In this document: positions 44,051 to 52,538 of the stretch, in pieces
Numbering within the stretch: position 1 is the stretch's first letter
Layout: every line of letters starts with the position of its first letter
Origin: Bryobacterales bacterium
GTDB taxonomy: Bacteria; Acidobacteriota; Terriglobia; Bryobacterales; Bryobacteraceae
Assembly (NCBI GenBank): GCA_019261985.1
Contig: JAFAQY010000132.1
Location: forward strand, 1 to 64,000
Length of the DNA: 64,000 bases
Direction of reading: 5' to 3'
The notes under the pieces: model-generated
The model's input: only the letters and a program-made list of their open reading frames with translations
What the model was told of the DNA's origin: nothing
Databases searched by the model: none
Position numbers and translations under genes: made by a program

Positions 44051-46345
44051 ATGAAAAAACGTGTCAGTCGACTTCTGCCTATTGTTTTGAGCGTTGCCTT
44101 CGGAACTGCGTACGGCCAGCTCACGACAACAGGCGTTGTAAATCCCGCGAACTATAATGGCATGATTCCGCCCGGGGTTGGCGGAACTTATGTGGATCCG
44201 GCATTCGGCGCAACCGTCAAGCGTGTGTCGAATGCCCTGGCCACGCCGAACGTCGACAGCGGCGGCTATCTTACCTGGATCGAGAACGAATACTCAACCA
44301 TGAGCGCGTTCAATAACGATAACTCGAAATTCATCCTTATTCATGAGAGTTATTTTGCGCTCTACGACGGCTCAACCGGGTTGTTCATTCAGAATCTTCC
44401 TCTTGAAATAAACTCCTCTAGCGAGCCCCGCTGGTCCCGGAGCAATCTAACCACTCTGTACTACCACTACGGGAATCAGCTCAAGAGCTACGACGTCTCT
44501 AGCGGCGGAATGAATGTCGTCCATACTTTCAGCCAATACGGCTCTATCAGCGGTCTTGGAGAGATGGACATTTCGCTGGACGGCGATCACTTGGTATTTG
44601 TGGGCGACAGTCAATACATCTTCGTTTATCAGATTTCCACTGGAACTGTTTATCCGTCAATGAATATCGGCGGCCAGCCGATTGACGCGGTGTATATAAC
44701 GCCCAATAACGAAGTAGTTGTCGCCTGGATTACCTCGGGCACCAGTCGTTTTACCGGCCAGGAGTTGTTCGATATAAATATGAATTTCCTGCGCCAGCTT
44801 AGTCACGCCGATGGCCACAAGCATCTCACCGTGGATACAAACGGCCAGGAAGTGCTGATCTGGACCAATTCCAACGACCCGCAGCCAATTGCGAATTGCC
44901 AGAACGGGATCGTGAAGATTGTCCTCGCAACGGCGGCGCAAACGTGCCTGCTTCAACTGGATTGGAGCCTGGCGGTTCACATCACGGCTCCGGACGGAAA
45001 CGGCACGGCGTTCGTGGATACCGAAGCGCCTGCGAATCCGGCGCCGGGCAGCAGCGGCTGGGTTCCGTATGCGAACGAAGTCTTGCAAGTGAAGCTGGAT
45101 GGATCGGGCGCAATCCGTTGGGCCCAGCACCGCAGCCGTCCATTGAATAGCTACAACTGGCAGCCGAAGCTTACAGTCAGCCGCGACGGCACGCGCTTGC
45201 TCTATGCCAGCAACTTCGATCTCGAGAACATTTACGGCTACGTTGCCGATTACTCGGATGAGTACATGATCGTCATGGGCTCCTCTACCGGCGTACCCAG
45301 CTCGGGAGGCTCTTCGGGCGGCGGCAGCACTTCAGGCGGCGGATCGAGCGGCAGCGGATCGGGTAGCGGAACGCCCAGCCCCGGATCCGGCGGCTCCACA
45401 GGCGGATCGGGCAGCGGATCCGGCAGCGGATCGGGCAGCGGATCGGGTAGCGGAACGCCTGGTTCCACAATCCGCTATGAGCAAAACAACGCCGCGGTGG
45501 CTTACACCGGTTCGTGGTATCCGAATTCCGGCGCGTTCAACAGCGGCGGATCGGCCGTGCTGGCGATGGATGCAGGCACGCAGGCGAAATTCACCTTTAC
45601 CGGCACAGCCGTCAAGTGGATCGGCTTCAGCGATCCATGGTCGGGAATCGCAACCGTTGCAGTCGACGGAGTGCAGAAGGCGACAGTCGATACATATTCT
45701 GCAGTGCAACAAGCGCAGAAGGTGCAGTATTCGATCACCGGTCTCACGAATGGGACACATACGCTCACAATCAGCGCGACGGGCACGAAGAACGGCAGCT
45801 CCGGGGGCGCGTGGGTGTGGGTGGACGCATTCGATGTGACGCAGGGCGGCACTTCAACTGGTTCGACCGGTTCGGGAAGCGGCTCTGGCTCGGGGGGCTC
45901 TCCGACTCCGACTCCAACTCCGACTCCAACTCCGACTCCAACTCCGACGCCTGGCTCCTCAACGCCTGTCAGGTACGAACAGAATAACTCCGCCGTTCAA
46001 TATACCGGGAATTGGTACGGGAACAGCGGAGCTTTTAACAGCGGGGGGTCCGCTGTTTTGGCCATGGACGCTGGCAGCCAAGCGAAATTCACGTTTACCG
46101 GATCGGGCGTGACGTGGATTGGCTTCAGCGATCCATGGTCTGGAATCGCGACCGTTTACCTGGACGGCGTGTTGGTGGGCACATTCGACACATACTCCGC
46201 CGTGCAGCAAGCGCAGAAAAAGCAGTACTCGAATACCAATCTCGCGCGCGGCACCCATACCTTGACGATTAACGTCACGGGGCAGCGGAGTCCAAACTCG
46301 CAAGGCGCGTGGGTTTGGGTCGATGCTTTCGACGTGAACCCATAG
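44051..46345 (+). CDS. secreted beta-propeller protein with two tandem carbohydrate-binding-like domains
   Basis: The 764-residue exoprotein has a signal peptide (MKKRVSRLLPIVLSVAFGTA). Residues about 25-415 are a beta-propeller-like region (GGYLTWIENEYSTMSAFNND, DISLDGDHLVFVGD, KLTVSRDGTRLLYASNFD). A Gly/Ser linker spans about 418-475. Two nearly identical beta-sandwich domains follow, each of about 120 residues, starting IRYEQNNAAVAYTG and VRYEQNNSAVQYTG. Both contain WIGFSDPWSGIATV and end GAWVWVDAFDV. They are joined by a Pro-Thr repeat linker. The pair resembles galactose-binding-like/CBM modules seen in acidobacterial and actinobacterial exoproteins. The position before the export genes suggests a surface or matrix protein that binds the polysaccharide. 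AGAGGAAAAG precedes the ATG. Confidence 0.75.
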   Translation: MKKRVSRLLPIVLSVAFGTAYGQLTTTGVVNPANYNGMIPPGVGGTYVDPAFGATVKRVSNALATPNVDSGGYLTWIENEYSTMSAFNNDNSKFILIHESYFALYDGSTGLFIQNLPLEINSSSEPRWSRSNLTTLYYHYGNQLKSYDVSSGGMNVVHTFSQYGSISGLGEMDISLDGDHLVFVGDSQYIFVYQISTGTVYPSMNIGGQPIDAVYITPNNEVVVAWITSGTSRFTGQELFDINMNFLRQLSHADGHKHLTVDTNGQEVLIWTNSNDPQPIANCQNGIVKIVLATAAQTCLLQLDWSLAVHITAPDGNGTAFVDTEAPANPAPGSSGWVPYANEVLQVKLDGSGAIRWAQHRSRPLNSYNWQPKLTVSRDGTRLLYASNFDLENIYGYVADYSDEYMIVMGSSTGVPSSGGSSGGGSTSGGGSSGSGSGSGTPSPGSGGSTGGSGSGSGSGSGSGSGSGTPGSTIRYEQNNAAVAYTGSWYPNSGAFNSGGSAVLAMDAGTQAKFTFTGTAVKWIGFSDPWSGIATVAVDGVQKATVDTYSAVQQAQKVQYSITGLTNGTHTLTISATGTKNGSSGGAWVWVDAFDVTQGGTSTGSTGSGSGSGSGGSPTPTPTPTPTPTPTPTPGSSTPVRYEQNNSAVQYTGNWYGNSGAFNSGGSAVLAMDAGSQAKFTFTGSGVTWIGFSDPWSGIATVYLDGVLVGTFDTYSAVQQAQKKQYSNTNLARGTHTLTINVTGQRSPNSQGAWVWVDAFDVNP
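45302..45470 (+). repeat. in-frame Gly-Ser-coding tandem repeat
   Basis: Imperfect 12-base units of the type GGCAGCGGATCG repeat many times, coding a (Gly-Ser)n linker between the propeller and the first binding domain. The regular stretch at 45410-45450 is nearly perfect and could change length by slippage without breaking frame. Confidence 0.85.
45900..45957 (+). repeat. in-frame Pro-Thr-coding tandem repeat
   Basis: Repeats of CCGACTCCAACT/CCGACT code (Pro-Thr)n, an extended, typically glycosylatable spacer between the two tandem binding domains. Length changes in steps of six bases keep the frame. Confidence 0.85.
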
Positions 46346-46354
46346 GAGACAGTC

Positions 46355-46390
46355 GGGCAGACGATCGTGTCAGGTCGTCTGCCCTCCTTT
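46355..46390 (+). terminator. strong stem-loop terminator
   Basis: GGGCAGACGA/TCGTCTGCCC (46355-46384) forms a perfect ten-base-pair stem with a ten-base loop, followed by tccttt. It begins nine bases after the stop of the secreted propeller protein. The T-tract is short, so termination may be partial. It separates the first two genes of the locus from the export genes. Confidence 0.7.
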
Positions 46391-46710
46391 GCAGTCGTCG
46401 TTGCCGGCCGTAAGGCCGCTGTCCAATCACGCGCTGTCCCGACGCGTGACTGTGTTGTGAAGATCACGAACCCGCCGATTGCGTTTCCGATATTTTATGA
46501 GAGCAAGAGGTTTACCGGTTCGGTCGCCTAGCGCGAATTTCCCGGCAATCCGTTCACCAGACTATGACCTGATGCAAGTTTAAACTGCGCTGCTAGTAAA
46601 AATTGCCACCATCTTTCTGCCGTTCTGTTCCTTCCCTCCGCCCCGCCGAATACGTGAAAACCCCTGAATAAACGCATCGTTTGCGCGCTTCCGGCGCCGC
46701 CGGGGAGCGC

Positions 46711-46726
46711 TGGCAACTGACATGCA
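46711..46726 (+). promoter_or_regulatory. sigma54-like promoter upstream of wza
   Basis: TGGCA (46711-46715) and TGCA (46723-46726) place GG and GC exactly ten bases apart, the spacing of -24/-12 elements (TGGCAC-N5-TTGCA). The predicted start is near 46738, leaving a leader of about 33 bases before the wza ATG. The -12 element is imperfect (ATGCA instead of TTGCA). No enhancer-binding protein gene is in the window. Confidence 0.4.
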
Positions 46727-46770
46727 ACCTGCCTCTGAGTAACGCCGAGCAATACGAAGAGGAGGGCGGA

Positions 46771-47397
46771 ATGAAATCGACAACGATGCATGTGCGCACG
46801 CTAGTCTCCATATTTGTTGCGCTCGCGGCTGCTCAATTCCCGACCGCGATTGCAAGCGGCGCGGACATTCCCAAGGACAGTAGTTCGAAAGCCGATGGTG
46901 TCCGCGCCGGATATGTATTAGGCCCAGAGGACGTGATCGACGTCTTCGTTTGGAAAGAACCGGAGCTGACCACTACGGGTATTACCATTCGGCCTGACGG
47001 AAGAATCTCGCTGCCTTTGACGGGGGAGATCGATGCCAGCGGCCGAACCGCGGAGAGGCTTCAAGAGGAAATCTCGGATCGCTTGAAGCGATACATCGCC
47101 GATCCGGTGGTGAACGTAATGGTGAAGCAGATTAACAGTCTGAAGATTTCCGTGCTGGGCGAAGTGCGCAAACCGGACGTTTACCACATCAAGAATCGCG
47201 TGACCGTCCTGGATGCGATCGCGATGGCGGGCGGTTTCACCGACCTAGCCAGACCGAAGCATGTGATTGTGCTGCGCAATAGCTCCAATGGCCCGCAGCG
47301 CAGGATCAAAGTGAACATCAACGATTTGGTTTCCGATTCAGGCGCCGCGCCGTTTTATCTCGAGCCCTTGGATACGGTCTACGTGGAGGGCCGGTAA
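46771..47397 (+). CDS. polysaccharide export protein, Wza/BexD family
   Basis: The 208-residue export protein has an ATG at 46771 preceded by GAGGAGG and a signal peptide (MKSTTMHVRTLVSIFVALAA...). The polysaccharide biosynthesis/export domain shows YVLGPEDVIDVFVWKEPEL, TIRPDGRISLPLTGEIDASG and YIADPVVNVMVKQI. A SLBB domain follows (KISVLGEVRKPDVYHIKNRV, TVLDAIAMAGGF, YLEPLDTVYVEGR). It would form the outer-membrane/periplasmic channel for exopolysaccharide and work with the Wzc-like kinase at 49133. No lipobox Cys is evident. Its stop overlaps the next ATG (TAATG). Confidence 0.93.
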   Translation: MKSTTMHVRTLVSIFVALAAAQFPTAIASGADIPKDSSSKADGVRAGYVLGPEDVIDVFVWKEPELTTTGITIRPDGRISLPLTGEIDASGRTAERLQEEISDRLKRYIADPVVNVMVKQINSLKISVLGEVRKPDVYHIKNRVTVLDAIAMAGGFTDLARPKHVIVLRNSSNGPQRRIKVNINDLVSDSGAAPFYLEPLDTVYVEGR

Positions 47398-47831
47398 TGT
47401 TGGTTGGCGATCTGGTAGTTATGCGTTCCAAAGTAGTGCCTCCGAAAACAGTAAAAGTCTTCATTGGAATGAGGAACACACTCTTCCGCGAAGGCGTAAA
47501 GACGATGTTGCCTGGCCGTAAGGGTATACAAGTGGTGGGCGAAGCTGCCACCGCAAAACAAACCATCGCGATGGTGGAGCGGCTTAAACCCGACGTTGTT
47601 CTGATAGACACGGACATGCCGGATCTGCAGCCGCTAGAAACTGTTCGGCGCATTCGCGCGTTGGATGCGCGTGTCCAGGTCTTCATCATGCCCTTGGGCG
47701 ACGGGCATATGGTGAGGTCCGGTTACCGGCGCGCCGGCGCCGCGGGCTATATCGGTAAACACGAGCGGCCCGTGGAGCTGCGCAGCGCGTTGTTACACAG
47801 CGTTCAGAAGCGGGGAGTTCATGCAGTTTAG
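47397..47831 (+). CDS. single-domain response-regulator receiver
   Basis: The 144-residue receiver has no output domain. TVKVFIGMRNTLFREGVKTM lacks the usual acidic pair after beta1 (Gly-Met instead), but the phospho-acceptor is present in PDVVLIDTDMPDLQPLET, and the Lys is present in AAGYIGKHERPVELRSAL. The sequence resembles NarL-type receivers without the helix-turn-helix. It overlaps the wza stop by one base. With the pseudo-receiver at 43616 it makes two receiver-like proteins in one polysaccharide locus and no visible histidine kinase. Confidence 0.8.
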   Translation: MLVGDLVVMRSKVVPPKTVKVFIGMRNTLFREGVKTMLPGRKGIQVVGEAATAKQTIAMVERLKPDVVLIDTDMPDLQPLETVRRIRALDARVQVFIMPLGDGHMVRSGYRRAGAAGYIGKHERPVELRSALLHSVQKRGVHAV

Positions 47832-47855
47832 GTAATGGCGTAATCGGAGGGTCCA

Positions 47856-49136
47856 ATGCGCGGACGTCTGCACCTTTACCTTATTCAGGCAACTCTACTG
47901 ATTCCGTTAGCCAGTTGGGGCCAAGACCGCCCGTCGGGCTTCGATGACGTTACACCGCTGGGCCTCAGCTCCGGTTACGACAGTAATTTCATCGTCGGGT
48001 CCCAAACACTCAGCGACAACGTAAGCATCATCACCTCTCCGGCGTGGACTTGGGGCACCAGCACCCGTCGGAGCTCTTTTTCTCTCGAATATCAGCCGGA
48101 ATTCGAGATTTTCAGCAACTACTCGCATTTGAACACGGTGAACCATACGGGCATGCTTACGTACGCGCACCGGTTCAACTCGCAGTGGACGTTGAACGCC
48201 GGCGATGCGTTTTTTTCCACCATGGACCCGAGCCGCACGCTGGCGAACAGCCTGATCTTATTTCCTTGGGGACGCTTCGATCAGAACACGTTTTATACGG
48301 AGATCGTCGACAAGCTGAATAAAAAAACCAATGTGACGCTGCGGCTGGATAGCGTGTACACCACGGTCGCGGTACCGCAATTACAAGGCGGGCTGGACAA
48401 CGTAACGGGCGCGGGCACTCTCACGGTCGACCGTTCTGTAAGCGCGCACCAACAAGTATCCGTCAGCTATACCTTCATGCACACCGTGCCGCTGGATCCG
48501 CAACCGTTCCGGACCTTGTCGAACATCCAAGTCGAAATGCTCGGCTACAGCTACCTTCTGCCGCGCGGCTTTATTTTCCGGCTTACCGGAGGCGGAACGC
48601 AGGGCGGCCGGCAGTCCGGCTTCACGGGATCCGCGAATGTCGAAAAACGTGTCGGCGATATCTGGATAAACGCGGGCTATCAAAGGTATCTCGGTTTTTT
48701 CACCGCCTTCGGGCCTTTAGGACAACCGCTGCCGGGACAGATTGTGCTCGCCAACGGGGTTACTCCCAATATCCGGTACGACACGTTTTCCCTGCGTGCC
48801 TCCGGACGCCTGACCAGACGGATCGGCATCGATGGGAACGCGCAGAAAGCCATTAACGGAACGGACATCTCCGGCCTGAAAATCCGCAGCCTGGTTGGCC
48901 AGCTACGAGTGGACTATCGGATAAACGACCGATTCGTCCTGTTCGCGCGCGTGGAGCATTACGGCCAGAACCTGACCTTCTTTTTACCCGAGGCGATTTC
49001 GCGCAACCGCTATTTTGGCGGTGTCGAAATTGCTCTGTCCAAATCTGCCGGGCCAAACGGCGCCCGCTTCCGGCGTGGCGCCAAGTTGGAGGACTCGGCC
49101 GTAGTTCCCGCGGCTAACGCGGCAGATACACAGTGA
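47856..49136 (+). CDS. outer-membrane beta-barrel protein of the exopolysaccharide locus
   Basis: The 426-residue protein has a signal peptide (MRGRLHLYLIQATLLIPLAS). The remainder is a long series of alternating amphipathic strands with Asn/Gln/aromatic residues: GLSSGYDSNFIVGSQ, SSFSLEYQPEFEIFSNYSH, LRLDSVYTTVAVPQ, VSVSYTFMHTVPL, YRINDRFVLFARVEHYGQN. This matches the putative outer-membrane barrel proteins that accompany Wza/Wzc genes in loci of the EPS/PEP-CTERM type. It may be the secretion pore or a matrix anchor. The end overlaps the start of the Wzc-like gene by four bases. Confidence 0.75.
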   Translation: MRGRLHLYLIQATLLIPLASWGQDRPSGFDDVTPLGLSSGYDSNFIVGSQTLSDNVSIITSPAWTWGTSTRRSSFSLEYQPEFEIFSNYSHLNTVNHTGMLTYAHRFNSQWTLNAGDAFFSTMDPSRTLANSLILFPWGRFDQNTFYTEIVDKLNKKTNVTLRLDSVYTTVAVPQLQGGLDNVTGAGTLTVDRSVSAHQQVSVSYTFMHTVPLDPQPFRTLSNIQVEMLGYSYLLPRGFIFRLTGGGTQGGRQSGFTGSANVEKRVGDIWINAGYQRYLGFFTAFGPLGQPLPGQIVLANGVTPNIRYDTFSLRASGRLTRRIGIDGNAQKAINGTDISGLKIRSLVGQLRVDYRINDRFVLFARVEHYGQNLTFFLPEAISRNRYFGGVEIALSKSAGPNGARFRRGAKLEDSAVVPAANAADTQ

Positions 49137-51490
49137 ACGAAAGACAAACCATGAGAACGATAAACAACCGGAGATCCGCAGGGCGCCCGATTCTGAGAGT
49201 TCTCAAAAGACGCGGCTTGCTTCTCCTGATCCCGATCCTTCTGTTAACGCCGGCGGCGTATTATTACGCCGGCAAACTACCGCGGAGCTATCGCGCGAAA
49301 GCGCTGGTGGGCTCGGAATCGCCGCTTCCTGGATTGACGGATGTGGGAAACCGCATCGATCCCGGAACGGTCAACGCGCAGGAGCAGCTACGGGCCATCC
49401 AGGAAACAATTCTTGTTCCGGACGTGCTGAAAAGAGTGGTGGCGGAATTCGATTTAACGAACTCCGGAACTCCTTCAGGCCTCGCGAAATGGTTCCCGTG
49501 GCGCACATTTGTCAGCGAGCACACGGCGCAGTTGCGGTTCTTTCATCTCGACGGAATTGCGGAAAGCCTGACGGACGGGCCAGAGGCGCAAACTCCGCCC
49601 AGTCTCGAGAAATCGGCGGAGAACCTGAAGTCCGACATTCAGATTCAGGTGGAAAGTCCAACGTCGTTTTATCTTGCATATGAAAATCCCAACCCGGAAT
49701 TATCCGCCCGGGTTACGAACCGCCTGGCTTCGATCTTTGTCGACCGGACCTCGAGGCTTCGCACGGAGATCGTCAGGCAGGAGGATAACGTGCTGGATGC
49801 CGAGGTTTCGCGCACGCGCGGCCAGCTTGCGAATGCCGAGGATGCATTGAGGAGCTACAAGGAACGTACTAACAAGCAGGTTCCGGAGCGGTTTTCCGCA
49901 AACGTGAAACAACTCGAGGAAATCCAAACGCAGATCCAATCCCGAACCGACAAGATCACCGAAGGCGAGGCGCGCCGCGCTTCCATTCAGGAAGAGATGA
50001 GCTCTCTTGAAAAACAGGGCGTCCTCAAACAGGAGCCGGCGCCGAAAACTCCGGCTCAAATCGCGCTCGAGGACAGGCGGATGAAGTTGAACCAGCTCAA
50101 GAGCAGGTACAAGCCTGAATATCCGGAAATCGCCGCGACGGAACGGGAAATTCACGACCTGGAACGCGTGGCCAGTTCCGGGGCTGCAGCGGCTGAGACG
50201 CAGCGGCCCAACGAAGCACAAATGCGGTATTACGCGCTGAAATCCGAGCTGGCGTCCATCGAGCCGCGGCTGGCCACATACCGCAAGGAGCGCGAGGCTT
50301 TAATCTCGCAGATGCCGGAATATCAAAAGCGCATCGACTCCTCTCCCGGCAGCGAGGCAGCGGTTTCGGAAATGACAAAAGATACAGCCATGCTGCGGGC
50401 GCGCTATGAGGCCTTGTACGCGAAACAGCAGGAGCAAAGGCTTAAGCAAAGAACAGATCAGAAGGTAAGCATGGTGGCGAATTACCGAGTGCTGGAACCG
50501 GCAAAGGCGCCCGCCGATCCCAACAGTCCGCGCCGGGACCGCATCGTTCTGTTCGGGCTGCTTGCAAGCATCGCGATCGGCGTAGCGGGGGTGTTTATGG
50601 CGGAGCAGTTGGATTCAACATTTGAAAATTCCGAAGAGGTTGAAGGCTTCGCGCCGCTGCCCGTGCTATCGGCAATTCCCCCGATTCCAACCAAATTGTC
50701 ACGAATTGCACGCGAAAATCTCAAGCCTTTAAACGGAAATTCCGGCGCGATTTTACTTGAAACAAACGAGCGTGACGGTTTCTCTCCGATGCAGATGCGC
50801 CAATTTCAACGGCACCGGCTAGCGGTGCTGAGCGATCCGCACTCGATCGCCGGGCAGCAGTTCGGGATTTTGGCGCTAAAGATCGAACGGCGGATGCGCG
50901 AGACAGGAAAGCAGGTCCTGGCCATCGCGAGCGCTACAGGGGAAGACGGAAAATCGGTGACGGCGCTGAACGTCAGTCTGGCAATGGCGGAATCTCTGCG
51001 CGGCCGGGTGGTGCTGGTGGATTGCGACATGCGCCTTCCCCAACTGCACCGCCGCCTGGATCTGCCGGCATCGCCGGGATTCAGCGATTTGCTGCGGGAT
51101 TCAAAGTGCACTATCTCAGCGTGCCGGACTCGAGTAGGAAATCTGGACGTGATTCCCGGCGGCTCGCGAACCGTAAATCCAGCGGCGCTGCTCAGCTCCA
51201 CGAGAGCAAGCGAAGTAATCGACCGCCTTCGGAAGGAATACGAACTTATCGTGTTGGATAGTCCTCCGCTGATTGCGATCGCGGACGGACAACTGATGGC
51301 CGATTTGTCCGATGCGGCATTGCTGGTGGTGAGGGCGCGCCGGACGCCGGCGCAGCTGGTTCAGAGGTGTATCGACAACGTTGGGGCGGAAAAGCTTCTA
51401 GGCGTGGTGCTTAACGGCGCGGAGTATGCAGGCTCAGCTTACGCGCAAGCATACCGGCATTATCAAAAACATTACTTGAGCCGCGTTTAA
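49133..51490 (+). CDS. polysaccharide co-polymerase with tyrosine autokinase domain, Wzc/GumC-BY-kinase
   Basis: The 785-residue inner-membrane protein has a first membrane segment at about 28-47 (LLLLIPILLLTPAAYYYAG), a Wzz domain and a long periplasmic coiled coil (about 190-430), and a second membrane segment at about 467-487 (IVLFGLLASIAIGVAGVFMA). The cytoplasmic BY-kinase has Walker A SATGEDGKSVTALN, Walker A' VVLVDCDMRLPQLHRRL and LIVLDSPPLIAIAD. The C-terminal tail has several tyrosines (YAGSAYAQAYRHYQKHY), the expected autophosphorylation cluster. It controls chain length and export together with Wza. GTG start overlapping the barrel gene; an ATG at 49151 is the alternative. Confidence 0.93.
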   Translation: MNERQTMRTINNRRSAGRPILRVLKRRGLLLLIPILLLTPAAYYYAGKLPRSYRAKALVGSESPLPGLTDVGNRIDPGTVNAQEQLRAIQETILVPDVLKRVVAEFDLTNSGTPSGLAKWFPWRTFVSEHTAQLRFFHLDGIAESLTDGPEAQTPPSLEKSAENLKSDIQIQVESPTSFYLAYENPNPELSARVTNRLASIFVDRTSRLRTEIVRQEDNVLDAEVSRTRGQLANAEDALRSYKERTNKQVPERFSANVKQLEEIQTQIQSRTDKITEGEARRASIQEEMSSLEKQGVLKQEPAPKTPAQIALEDRRMKLNQLKSRYKPEYPEIAATEREIHDLERVASSGAAAAETQRPNEAQMRYYALKSELASIEPRLATYRKEREALISQMPEYQKRIDSSPGSEAAVSEMTKDTAMLRARYEALYAKQQEQRLKQRTDQKVSMVANYRVLEPAKAPADPNSPRRDRIVLFGLLASIAIGVAGVFMAEQLDSTFENSEEVEGFAPLPVLSAIPPIPTKLSRIARENLKPLNGNSGAILLETNERDGFSPMQMRQFQRHRLAVLSDPHSIAGQQFGILALKIERRMRETGKQVLAIASATGEDGKSVTALNVSLAMAESLRGRVVLVDCDMRLPQLHRRLDLPASPGFSDLLRDSKCTISACRTRVGNLDVIPGGSRTVNPAALLSSTRASEVIDRLRKEYELIVLDSPPLIAIADGQLMADLSDAALLVVRARRTPAQLVQRCIDNVGAEKLLGVVLNGAEYAGSAYAQAYRHYQKHYLSRV

Positions 51491-51531
51491 GGCGGCGTGC
51501 ACGCGCACCTGCGCGGGCACGTGGAGGAAGG

Positions 51532-52521
51532 ATGTCAGGAGCGAGGGATATGTTTGTCGTTGGAATCGGGGGTGGCACGGGATTACCGGTGGTGCTGCGA
51601 GCCATCGCGACCGCCCCGGGGGTGGAAGCGACCGCGATTGTGGCTGTCAGCGATAACGGCGGCTCCAGCGGGCGTTTGCGCCGCAGCCTGAATATGCCCG
51701 CGGTGGGAGACTTGCGCAACTGCCTAGTTGCTTTATCGGAAAACGGATCGCTGGTGAAGAATCTGTTTCAGCACCGCTTCTCTAAAGGCGATGTGCAAGG
51801 GCATTCTTTGGGGAACCTGATCGTAGCGGCGCTGTACCAGCAGACCGGCAGTCTGGCGCAGGCATTGGATACGGCCGGGAACCTGTTGTTGCTCAAGGGA
51901 CGCGCGCTGGCATGCACCGAGGTATCCACGGCGTTATGCGCGATGTTTCAGGATGGCACGGTGGTGCGGGGAGAATGCGAGATCTCTAAAGCCGGAAAAC
52001 AAATCGAGTGCGTATGGCTGGAACCGGCGGGCCCCAAGCCCTCGCCGGGGGTACTGGAGGCGATTCATTCGGCGAACGCGATTGTGCTTGCCCCGGGAAG
52101 CTTGTACACCAGCTTGCTGCCGAATTTGCTTGTGGCAGGCGTGGCGAATGCGATCCGTGAATCGGGCGCGGCGAAGATTCTGGTTTGCAATCTGATGACG
52201 CAGCCGGGCGAGACCGATGGGTTTTCGGCCTCGGATCATTTGCGTGTTGTGGAAAGCGTGCTCGGCCGCGGGACGGTCGATTTTTGCATCGTCAACTCCG
52301 AACCCAAGACCCGTTTATGGCAGCATTACCGGGCGCATGGGTCGGAACCGGTGCTGGCCGATGTGGACGTGATCCGCGCGATGGGAGCGGTGCCCGTGGA
52401 AGCGTCGCTGGCCACGGTGCAGCGGCGGACGATCCGCCATAACGCATCGCGATTGGGCCGTGTGCTTTTACGAATCGCTCGGACTACGGCACGAAACCGC
52501 GCCGCTTTGCAGGCGGCTTAA
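51532..52521 (+). CDS. YvcK/CofD-like protein (gluconeogenesis factor family)
   Basis: The 329-residue protein has GIGGGTGLPVVLRAI at the N-terminus, VAVSDNGGSSGRLRRSLNMP, GDLRNCLVALSE, QGHSLGNLIVAALY, IVLAPGSLYTSLLPNLLV and CNLMTQPGETDGFSASDHL, all hallmarks of the YvcK branch of the 2-phospholactate transferase fold. YvcK binds UDP-GlcNAc and affects carbon flow to cell-wall precursors in Bacillus. Its place inside an exopolysaccharide operon fits control of nucleotide-sugar supply. A GGAGGAAGG ribosome site lies directly before the ATG. Confidence 0.88.
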   Translation: MSGARDMFVVGIGGGTGLPVVLRAIATAPGVEATAIVAVSDNGGSSGRLRRSLNMPAVGDLRNCLVALSENGSLVKNLFQHRFSKGDVQGHSLGNLIVAALYQQTGSLAQALDTAGNLLLLKGRALACTEVSTALCAMFQDGTVVRGECEISKAGKQIECVWLEPAGPKPSPGVLEAIHSANAIVLAPGSLYTSLLPNLLVAGVANAIRESGAAKILVCNLMTQPGETDGFSASDHLRVVESVLGRGTVDFCIVNSEPKTRLWQHYRAHGSEPVLADVDVIRAMGAVPVEASLATVQRRTIRHNASRLGRVLLRIARTTARNRAALQAA

Positions 52522-52538
52522 ATGGAGATCGCGCGACG

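Larger units (their letters stand above)
46346..46770. other. non-coding gap between the secreted propeller gene and wza
   Basis: About 425 bases. It contains the terminator at 46355, a further inverted repeat TCACGCG/CGCGTGA near 46430-46452, and the sigma54-like promoter at 46711. No reading frame here looks like a gene. A frame upstream of the wza ATG stays open from 46681 but lacks any ribosome site or signal peptide. Confidence 0.5.

Noticed and set aside
44051-46345. A phase-variable gene controlled by its simple repeats.
   Set aside because: The repeat units are multiples of three (12 and 6 bases), so slippage would change linker length but not switch the gene off.
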